A program made the translations under genes and the position numbers. Source: Stemphylium vesicarium (taxonomy: Eukaryota; Ascomycota; Dothideomycetes; Pleosporales; Pleosporaceae). From it: DNA of 64,000 bases. Below, piece after piece: positions 49,785 through 58,593 of this stretch; within the stretch, counting starts at the first letter, position 1, and every line of letters starts with the position of its first letter. The notes beneath the pieces are model-generated. The model saw only the letters and a program-made list of their open reading frames with translations. It was not told the origin of the DNA and ran no database searches. The DNA lies in assembly GCA_004380135.1 (NCBI GenBank), contig QXCR01000080.1:1-64000 (forward strand). The letters run 5' to 3'.

Positions 49785-51409
49785 ATGGCTTCCTCCGGTT
49801 CCAAGGTCAAACCTTTCCCGGTGGCGGATGCGGTTCCTTCGTATTGGAGGAAACAGGTTGGGCCCATCGACAACCACCGCAGCACTGAACATCTTCCCGC
49901 GCGGGCCGATGTTGTGATCATTGGCGCGGGGTATGCTGGAGCATCAATCGTGCATCACATAGTCGAAGAATGTGTGCGTCGCGACAGCCCAATCCCATCG
50001 ATACTCATCCTTGAGGCGCGAGAGGCCTGCTCTGGCGCTACTGGACGGAACGGTACGTAGCATATGCCCTTGAGACTCAGGTGCAATAACATATTTACTG
50101 ATACTGGAAATCCTAGGCGGACATCTGAAACCAGATCCCTTGTCCAGAGCAGCCAGCGTACTGGAGACGCATGGGAAAGCGGTTGCAGAGCACGTGGCTA
50201 CTTTCGAGGCCCGCCAGGTCGAAGCCATCAAAGAACTTGTTCAGCGTGAACATTGCGATTGTGACTTTGAAGAGACCAGAGTCACGGATGTCTGCTTTTA
50301 TGAAACCGGTCGCGATAAGATCAAAGCTGACCTTGCGAAAATCTCAAAAGCAAACATATCCACTGCGAAAGGGATAAAGTTTACTTCGGGCAGCGAAGCA
50401 GAAGAGGTATGTAGACTTGGAGGTGAACACATTTGTCTGCCTTCTTGAATCTCTTTTGCAAATATAAACCCCTGACCAAGCGTATAGGTTTCTGGCGTTC
50501 GGGGTGCAAAGTCTTGTCATACATATAGTGCCGCTCGTCTGTGGCCCTACCGACTTGTGGCGCATATGCTAGAAAAAGCGGTATCTATGGGCGTCAACTT
50601 GCAAACAAATACCCCAGTCACATGCATTTCAGCAGCGAATGGCGAAGAAGAAGATGATCGCTGGGTCGTGAACACACCGCGCGGCCCCGTCAAGACCAAC
50701 AATCTCGTTTACGCTACAAACGGATACACGTCTGCTCTAGTACCGGAGATGAAGGACAAAGTCGTTCCCGTACGAGGCATAGTCGCGCACTTGACGGGCG
50801 AGAATGCGCCAAAGATGACTGATAGCTACATGATGCGGTTTTCCGACTACGAGTACGACTACATGATTCCTCGGCCGGACGGTAGTATCATCGTTGGAGG
50901 CGGAAGGCGCGACTACTACAAAGACTTGGACGAGTGGTTCGATGTATCCGACGACAGCAGACTGATGGATGGTGCGCGACATTACTTTGACGGTTACATG
51001 CAGCGGCATTTCCGCGGGTGGGAGAATAGTGGTGCACGTACAGAGGATCTCTGGACCGGTAGTAAGTGTCTTGTCTGCACCAGCGCTCACGACCGAATGT
51101 TTCAGAACTAACTCATTTTCCTCTGTGTTAGTTATGGGCTACTCAAACGATGGCTTTCCTTATGTTGGGCCTGTTTGTGGAAACCCTGGCCAGTACATGT
51201 GCGCAGGATTCAGCGGGCACGGCATGCCACAGATATTCTTCTCTGCAAAAGCCGTCGCTTCCATGGTCCTCACGGGCAACTCAGAAGATGTGGATCTCCC
51301 TGTACCGTATCGGATCTCTAGGAGCAGGTGGTATCAGCAAAAGGAGCACATGTCTCTGAAGATGTGGCAACAGGTCGGGGAAAGCCAACCTGCTCAAGCG
51401 CGGTTATGA
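49785..51409 (+). CDS. FAD-dependent oxidoreductase, DAO family (paralog 1)
   Basis: Exons 49785..50052, 50117..50406, 50488..51061 and 51132..51409 give 469 residues. The N-terminal Rossmann motif is VVIIGAGYAGAS (about 43-54), followed by a second FAD-binding signature, GATGRNGGHLKP, that spans intron 1. The second FAD-binding element is GVNLQTNTPVTCI..NNLVYATNGYTSALVP. The C-terminal flavin-contact region is FPYVGPVCGNPGQYMCAGFSGHGMP. The family holds amino-acid, sarcosine and gamma-glutamylputrescine oxidases; the substrate here cannot be told. No signal peptide is seen. It resembles the protein at 55866, with two introns at matching positions. The ATG at 49785 begins the conserved part; the frame is open slightly upstream but without another ATG. 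Confidence 0.88.
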
Positions 51410-51484
51410 TCACGAGATGAAGCGACTAGTTTAGTCCTGAACTGTCTAGTATTGCAATGCGAAGATACATCCACCAACGTAACG

Positions 51485-54144
51485 TCATTTCGGTAACCAA
51501 GAAAGACTCTCAAACAGCTCCCTCTCCGCGTTACCATGGTAATCGAAATCCGAGGTGAAGAAAGCCACGCTTCCATCCGAGTTTAGTAGATCGAAATCGA
51601 ATGGATAGCCATCAAGAGATATATCGCTTGGCATGCTTCCCACTGTCGCATCAGCCCTCTCTGGTGCCAACCCTGGGCCTGGCACCGTCGCTGCTTGTAC
51701 ATTCGCATGTTCAAATGGTGGTGACCCAAAAAGAGGATTCGCGGAGCTTTCCGCTTTCCTATACCATTTAAAAAAGCCGTTGTAGCCCTCTTCAACCGAT
51801 TCATTCGCTGCAGTGACCGCCGGCTGGGTGGGTATTGAATTGAACACGTGAAGTCGATGTAGCGCCGCTTCCAGCGTCTCCAAGAGTGACACTTCTGAAC
51901 GCGCGGAATCACCCGCCGAAGCCATTTCTCTGATCGCTTGGAGACCTACTTGTAGGGTATTTGCGAACTCGTTCGTGCGATAGCATGTGCTATATGCGAT
52001 CAAGACCAGCAGGGACGCGCGACAGGAACTATACTCGGCATAGGACGACTTTGCAAGGCCCATGTCGCCCGTCTGCATAATGCGACATATGCTGATGACC
52101 TCCTTGGCGGCCGCCACGCAGTCTTGTACCAGGAAGTCCCACTGAGAGTGGGACTCTGATACTTTCCTTCGGCGTACTTCCGGGGCTGCGGCATTGGCGG
52201 CACTGGCGTCCTTGGAACGCCCATGACGGTGCGCTAGGATGAAGGGTCGTCCGATGAACATGTGCAACAGACAGCACTCCAGTCGAGAATGAATTTCCGC
52301 ACGAGATTTCGGTAGTTCTGCTTGGTGGTTCGCGGGTGGCGATAATGCGCCGCCTTGAGGAGGAGACCAGGGCCCTTGCAGATCCGCCTTCATGCGCTTG
52401 ATGCGGTTCAGAATCGCCCCGACTTCGGGCCTCGCACATGTTCGGAGACAGGATCTGGCAAAGATAGTCAGTTGACTGTCTCTGTTTCTATGTGCTTGAG
52501 AAGTCCTGGTCTGAACTTACATTTCGTGGAGAAATGCTTCAGCTTGGCCGGTGAGCTTGATTGATTCCAAGAGACCTTGCAGGTCGAAAGTGTCTTCGTT
52601 CATGAGATGTGCTTCAGAGCTCTGCGGTAGATCTGCATCGATGTCGGAGCGCACTATGGATATCGGGCGGCCGTGATATATACCAATCTTTCTAGTGGGC
52701 CAAATATGTAAACATGAGGACGAGATGGTGCCAAAGAGCCAGGAACAAGCATACCTTTCCATACAGTACACTGTCCACCAAATACGACGTCTAGTTTCTT
52801 TGGTTATTGGATTGAGAACATTGCGCGAGACCTTTCGATGCATGCCGTTTTGTATGGCTACCTTGATAGCCAAGTTTAAGTAAATATAACTCAGCCCAGA
52901 TGCATCGATTGGTAAGGAATATAGGCCAAGAAGCAGGAATACCTGAACGCTAAGCAGCGAGCCAGCGTGGATGAATTCCGAAAGAAGCTTTGCCACTTGA
53001 CGGTAAAAGCCGGATCCGATTTCGAGCTCCCAGCTACTTTGAACTTCCGAGTTGGTTGCAACGCCCCTGCTGTAAGTTTTGTGACGATCGGGGGATTCTA
53101 AATGGACGTATTGAGTTCCGACTGCCAGCACCATCAGTACCACGCAGACTGCAGTAACGTCCTTGGAGCGTAGCGAGAGGGGGTTGGTGTATATGTTGGT
53201 CAGGATGTCGTCAAGCCAACGTCGGTCTACGTAGTAGTAAACACTGGTGGCATGCTTGAAGAAGACATTGGTCAGGAAAGCGGCAACTGGACGGGGTGGT
53301 ACAACAGCCAGGATGTCCGAGATGGAAGTCGAGGCTGGATCTGCCTCGCCGACGCGAATGAAATCTGGTACTCGCGTTACGTTTTCCAAGTTCTGATAGG
53401 GTTGGTGAGCAGGCGGAGATAGATGAGGCTAGTTTTACGCGACCATGCCTAAGGGCGGATACGTACGGGTACATTAGCTTTGGCCATCAGTTCGTCGATA
53501 TTGCGTTTGATGTGCATAGAAAAGTTCCAGTGAGAGAACTCGCCCGAGTAATCTGTGAAGCGGAAGAAGGCTTGGTCAATATAGCTGAAGGGCGTCGAGG
53601 CGATCTAAGAAGAACGTACGGACTGTGGTGCCGTCCACGCGGTCAATGGTGCAATTTTCGTCTCCAATATCAGGGCTATCAGACACTTGGGCATTCCCCG
53701 ACAATTCAATACACTCTGGGATAGCATCGTTCTGGTCCCTGGGCGGACTGGGCGACGACAGGGTATCGCACGTGCGTCGTAGAGAGACTATATCGAGGGC
53801 GAGATTGGGAAAATGGTGTTTGAGTATGGATTCCATGCATCGCATGCGGTCCATCAGCTCATTGAGCGAGTCAGGAAGGCCCGGCCCTCGCTTGTCCCCC
53901 GCAGTAGGCGCAACATTGTATCTACACGGTCGGCGTAGATGGCGACAGCGCCTACATGGATTTCCATCCTCACATTTCTCTTTGAGACGGCGACACTCAT
54001 CACACCTATGCGATGCTTGTCAGCCAAGACTATGTCTCGCGTTCTTTGGCGAGACAGTGGTGGGTCTTACGCTCGAACCGCTCGTTGTCGCTCTTCTGCC
54101 GCTAGATGACGCTTCTTTGTGGGTCTTGGAGGCTCGACGTCCAT
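51485..54144 (-). CDS. Zn(II)2Cys6 transcription factor, probable regulator of the surrounding cluster
   Basis: Exons (minus strand) 54144..54071, 54005..53620, 53552..53467, 53392..52755, 52691..52521 and 52454..51485 give 774 residues. The zinc cluster is C26-X2-C29-X6-C36-X5-C42-X2-C45-X6-C52, directly after intron 1. A fungal transcription factor homology region follows, with ETRRRIWWTVYCMERKIGIYHGRPISI at about 400-425, where an intron splits the Arg codon of CMER. The gene is flanked by oxidoreductase paralog 1 (convergent, 75 bp apart) and the dehalogenase (same strand). Its position and the shared CGG/CCG palindromes at neighbouring promoters suggest it controls them; this is inference. 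Confidence 0.87.
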
Positions 54145-54575
54145 GGCTCGAATTGAACAATATCGGACAAGGTATGAGCTGAAAGGGTTGGGTTGGCGGA
54201 AAGGCTCTGAGCATACGTCGTGAGTTCACAGCTGTCAAGGACGCCCTTCTACTGAAGCGGGAGCGATAAGGCAGCTGAATAACGCAAAATACAGCGACGT
54301 TGAAGTCGCCCGGCTTCCTGCATTCATCCTGGCCACTCCCGCTTTGCTAATTGTGGTTTCGGGGAGATACGCCCTATGTACTCGGCCAAACGGCCCCGAG
54401 GTTGAGGGGCGCTCCGCACAAAGCTTGCCCGTTATCGGTTAGTAGAAGCCCCGGCTTATCACAGACACGCGATACACCTGCTAATCCCTATCCTCACCTA
54501 AGATAATGACGAACATCGGGCAAAGTTCTGGGAGAATATGGAATGGCATGTGGAAATGGGCGTCTTCTACTGGTG
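54145..54575. other. Promoter region of the cluster regulator / 3' flank of the dehalogenase
   Basis: 431 bp. The exact ACCGGGCCGGT motif is not present here, so autoregulation through that site is not suggested. Only scattered CCCGG and CCG triplets are seen. Confidence 0.5.
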
Positions 54576-55304
54576 TCATTGAGACTTTTCTACAATCTGC
54601 TGCGCCATCTCCAGAAGACCCCCAGCCACCACCTCCAATTTTGCGTCACTAAAGATATCGAGACAAGCTTCCTTCTCGTACACCGAACTCCATGCCCCAC
54701 GAAACCCGACTTTCGTAGCTGCTGCAACATCCCACATATGTGCGGCAGCGAACCATTTCACATCGTTTGTCCCAAGTCGTTTCCATACAGCCTCGTAAGC
54801 GGGGAGAGCGGGCTTAGCCACACCCAAGTTGTCGCAACTAACGAAATTCTCCAGCGGCATGTCTACACTGGCGCGCTCGAAATAGCCTTTGACTCGCTGC
54901 ACATCGCCAGTGGTGAAGCACCAAACAGTGAATCCGTTGTCGCGCAGAAACTGGAAGGTCTCGCGGCAGCCAGGCCGCAGCTGTAAAGCGGAATAGCCTT
55001 CAATGCATTGTTCCCGCTCCTCTTCAGTAGCTAAAGCCCGAGTATCGGCGATGCCACAAAGGCTGAGCGTGCGGTAGAACAGTCCTCGGAGAATGTCTTT
55101 GTAAGGCTTGTAGCTTCCGGAGATGGACAAGAAGGTAAATTCCAGTTCAGCAGCTGTCTGCCAGGTGTACCCAAAGTGTTGCGGGGTTACGCAGTGCTGG
55201 CGAAGCTTTGCGCCCAAGACTGACTCTATGCGTTCGTAGTATGCGTCGAATGATACGCAGGTGCCGACGACGTCGAAAACGACATGTTTCAGTGGTCCGG
55301 GCAT
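54576..55304 (-). CDS. HAD-superfamily hydrolase, L-2-haloacid dehalogenase type
   Basis: Single-exon protein of 242 residues, close to the usual length of type II haloacid dehalogenases (about 220-250). Motif I is VVFDVVGT, with the nucleophile Asp11. Motif II is CFTTGD, a Thr in place of the Ser of many relatives. Motif III is the Lys of GVAKPALPAYE, and motif IV the acidic AAHMWDVAAA. The alpha-helical cap lies between motifs I and II. The family hydrolyses 2-haloacids; fungal members may have other substrates. It is divergent from oxidoreductase paralog 2 with a 561-bp shared promoter. Confidence 0.87.
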   Translation of the reverse strand: MPGPLKHVVFDVVGTCVSFDAYYERIESVLGAKLRQHCVTPQHFGYTWQTAAELEFTFLSISGSYKPYKDILRGLFYRTLSLCGIADTRALATEEEREQCIEGYSALQLRPGCRETFQFLRDNGFTVWCFTTGDVQRVKGYFERASVDMPLENFVSCDNLGVAKPALPAYEAVWKRLGTNDVKWFAAAHMWDVAAATKVGFRGAWSSVYEKEACLDIFSDAKLEVVAGGLLEMAQQIVEKSQ

Positions 55305-55478
55305 TCTGACTTTCTGTGTGGTGTGTGGTGACTAAGATCAAGAGCTCGACAACGGTTGACGCAAGATATGTAGACTTGGCAAGGGGAGTAGCAGACCTAT
55401 GGAGTACAGGCCCCTGCGTTAAGACCAGTATTCTAATCTTTTGCTATAGTGAGTAGCTGTATCAATGGCTGGTAGAAG

Positions 55479-55489
55479 ACCGGCCCGGT
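55479..55489. promoter_or_regulatory. Candidate operator ACCGGGCCGGT (copy 3, inverted)
   Basis: Reads ACCGGCCCGGT on the plus strand, the exact reverse complement of copies 1 and 2, with an extra matching G/C pair outside the arms. It lies 175 bp upstream of the dehalogenase start. Confidence 0.6.
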
Positions 55490-55535
55490 CTGAGGTGACT
55501 GTCGCGGCGCTCGGGCCACGTGGTTATCGATCACG

Positions 55536-55554
55536 ACCGGGTCGCTTACCCGGT
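55536..55554. promoter_or_regulatory. Inverted repeat ACCGGG-N7-CCCGGT (site A)
   Basis: Six-bp arms with a 7-bp spacer, which places CGG and CCG triplets nine bases apart. Confidence 0.6.
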
Positions 55555-55725
55555 TCTGCCATTGACACATAGGTACCTGGGTACGATAACGATCGGCAAT
55601 GCTCTCAGCAGACTCCGGACCGGAAAGACAGGGCATGTTCCTATCAACGCATACCCACAGTAATGACCGGTGGAGTTATTGTCTCTTGATCTCTAACTTC
55701 CTGAATTGAAGTGGTAAGCTCGATG

Positions 55726-55744
55726 ACCGGGCCAACTACCCGGT
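55726..55744. promoter_or_regulatory. Inverted repeat ACCGGG-N7-CCCGGT (site B)
   Basis: The same arms and same 7-bp spacing as site A but a different spacer sequence; the arms extend by one more pair (G..C). It lies 121 bp before the FAD oxidoreductase 2 start codon. Confidence 0.6.
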
Positions 55745-55865
55745 CGGCTTCCCGAAAGAGCGGTGTTCGACTGCAGATATGAAAACGTATACGATGCTGA
55801 TGGTAATGCGCAACGCGCTCTCTGTTCAGTCGTAGAAAGTAACTTATTGTTCCCAATTCTTCAAC

Positions 55866-57717
55866 ATGGTTTTACCAACTGCAAACCCCACCAAATCCTA
55901 TTGGATCGAAGCTGCGGAATCGCCGTTGCGCGACTTTCGCTCCAGCGAGGCGCTACCAGAGGAAACCGATGTGGCAATCATCGGCGGTGGTTACGCCGGC
56001 GCATCGACAGCTTACTGGATCAACAAAGTTTGTGACCGCACCAAAATGACATGTTCGCTCGCCAACTCTGACGGGTGATTAGTACACAGAGAATGCTTCA
56101 AGGCAACCTCACGTGACTCTATTGGAAGCTCGTGATATTTGTGGAGCTGCAACCGGACGCAATGGTGATAGCACTTGCATCTCATCTCCAGGGGAAATGT
56201 CTAACAACGAACAGGAGGACAATTGAGGCCGCATGCGTATTCCCGCTACGCGAAATGGTCGAAACGATTTGGCCCTCACGGTGCCATGGAGCTTATCCAA
56301 CATGAGATGGCTCATTTGCCGGCATTCAAAAATCTAACCGAGGAGGAAGGCATCGCCGAAGAGGTCTGTCTCAAGTTCGGAGAAACGTTCGATGCTGCCA
56401 TGACCGATGAGGCTTGGACAAGGCTCAAGGGCGCGCTTGAAGCTATGCGGAGAGATCACGGCGACGATCATGAGATCGTCAAAGTATGCAGGGTGATCGA
56501 AGACGCACATCAAGCAGAGGAGTTTACTCAGATGAAAGGAGCGCTTGCTGCAGTGGTACATCCTGCAGGGCAAATGTCGGTCCTTGCCCTTCATACTCTT
56601 CTCATGTAACCCTACTAATATCGTCTCAGATGGCCATACAAATTGGTGCATGCACTCTTGCGCATCGTACTTCAGAAAGGCAATCTCAGTTTACAAGCTC
56701 ACACACCGGTCACGGATGTCTCAGCGCGAGACGCTAATGGCTGGATCACAGTCCAGACTGAGCGCGGAACAATTCGTGCCAAAAATGTCGTCCACACGAC
56801 AAACAGATGGGCTTCTCATCTTCTTCCTGAATTCAGCAATCTTATATTGCCTGACAGAGGAGCCATTGGCGCGATCAAGGCGCCCCCAGGATTCATAAAG
56901 CATACTGGTGCTCAGCATTGGGATTCAGTCGTCAACGTAAGGCTGGGCGATCCTTTCTTCACAGTGATTAACCTGCTGAAAAAGACAGAATTATCATCTC
57001 CAACTCCCCCCACCCTACAACACTATCATTATCGGAGGAGCGAGACAACTTCTTGTCCACAAGCCAGAAGATTGCTTTCCCAACGACAAAGAAGATCAGC
57101 AGATTGACGGAGTAGCTGCATTCTACGCATCGTGGGGTATCTCGGATGTCGCAGGCTCGCTGGATGCAGTTCCCGCAGGACTCAGCAAAGAAGTCAATGA
57201 AGGCGGCTGCTGGACCGGAAGTAAGACAGCACAATCTCAATAAACTTAACGTCCAATTGGCTAACTAAATTGCAGTTCAAACCGAATCTGCAGACGATTT
57301 TCCATTCGTTGGCACGGTGCCAGAGCGGCCTGGCCACTACATTGCGGCCGGTTTCGCGGGACATGGTAAGCCTACTCTTTTGCTCAAGATTACAAGAGCC
57401 TAACGAATAAAGGTATGCCTCGCGTATTGGGTTCAGCTGCTCACATCGCGCCTCTTGTTCTGGAGTCGCTTGGTGTCGTATACAGCAAGCCGCTCCTCGC
57501 CGCGTCGTTTCCTCCATTGCCACAACCGTTCCGTACCACCGCTGAACGGATCGAGAGGCTGAAGGATACGAATCTCAACGCGCTTGCTGAAGAATACAAG
57601 CAAAGCTGTGCAGAGAGTGCGAAGAAGCCATTTTGCAATACTGCGAGGGTCAGGTCTGTGCTTACGCCTCCGCCGTCATGGGATGATGGTCACCAGCAGG
57701 TCATGGCTCAGCTATGA
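55866..57717 (+). CDS. FAD-dependent oxidoreductase, DAO family (paralog 2)
   Basis: Seven exons, 55866..56027, 56083..56164, 56215..56575, 56630..56936, 56989..57220, 57276..57365 and 57413..57717, give 512 residues. The Rossmann motif is VAIIGGGYAGAS (about 36-47), then GAATGRNGGQLRP across intron 2. The C-terminal region is DFPFVGTVPERPGHYIAAGFAGHGMPR, then a tail of about 85 residues that paralog 1 lacks. Two introns, inside GRNG/G and in the Ile codon after WTG, match paralog 1 in position and phase, so the two share ancestry. Substrate unknown. Splicing is well supported because all seven exons keep one frame. Confidence 0.87.
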
Positions 57718-58593
57718 TGCGATTGTGTATGACTTGAATCAGTGCCAGAGCATTAGAGAAAGCATGAAGGAGAATAAAATAGAAATGATAGCCCCATTTA
57801 CACTGCAAAGTGGAGCGCACACACCCAGACATTCGTCATCCTCCAATCTCGTTTGCGGCGTTTCGATCGATGTCGAATCCAAACGACGATGCCAAAAGCC
57901 CTGGCCAACATGTTGATTGCCACCGTCCCCAGCATCAGTTAGAAGGTTAAGTTTTAAACAACTGGAGATCGTCAAGGTGGCGCCGAAGTGACCCGGTAGG
58001 GCAGCTTTTCTGATATGAATGTATTGACAATATGAGACAAAAATATGAATGATTCTTTCACATACGGCCACAGGATCTTGAGAACAAGGCTTCCCGTTCG
58101 CTCAGCCCTATTTAAGCAAGATACCGGCGGATTAGTAGTTAGGTGGGTGACCACTAGCGAATCCCCGCTGTTGTATGTTTTGGAACTTTTCTTTTTGCTC
58201 ATGCTTTGTCCACCCCGACCATCGATTTCGCGCCTCTGCGCCACTCAATCAATTAGCAATTGGCCAGGCCTCCATGACTGATAGATGCGCCCCTAGGCTC
58301 ACCACCGTAGGAGGCTTCTTGCGCGTTCACACTATGATCTAGCGGTGCAAACGCTTGGCAGAGGCTCTCACAAGTCTCAGGCCGGTCTGCTCCCCTCACA
58401 CAACGGAGCAGGCCTTCTTTTGGACAAGCAGCGCTCAAAACTGATGTGTGACCACTGATGGCAGCTTTGCCTTCGCGTTCAGGAACCACTTCGCTTGGTT
58501 TTCCAGTCTGGGTGCCTTCGCGGGTCGAGAAGACTTCTGTATCCCCATCTACAGCGGCCTCCTCTAGACCAGTCCCACCTATCATCCTTCAGG
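57718..58593. other. Convergent spacer
   Basis: 876 bp between the 3' ends of oxidoreductase 2 and the kinase. A 110-codon minus-strand ORF at 58253-58585 has a coding-like Ser/Thr/Glu composition but no domain and no usable intron joining it to the kinase, so it is not called. Confidence 0.5.

Larger units (their letters stand above)
55305..55865. promoter_or_regulatory. Divergent promoter of dehalogenase and FAD oxidoreductase 2, rich in palindromes
   Basis: 561 bp between the two start codons. It contains the inverted copy of the shared 11-mer (55479-55489) and two copies of ACCGGG-N7-CCCGGT (55536-55554 and 55726-55744). A plain ACCGGT also occurs near 55664-55669. Confidence 0.65.

Noticed and set aside
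58253..58585. Possible extra C-terminal exon of the kinase
   Set aside because: The only matching donor and acceptor would leave an intron of about 29 bp, too short for these fungi; the kinase already has a natural stop.
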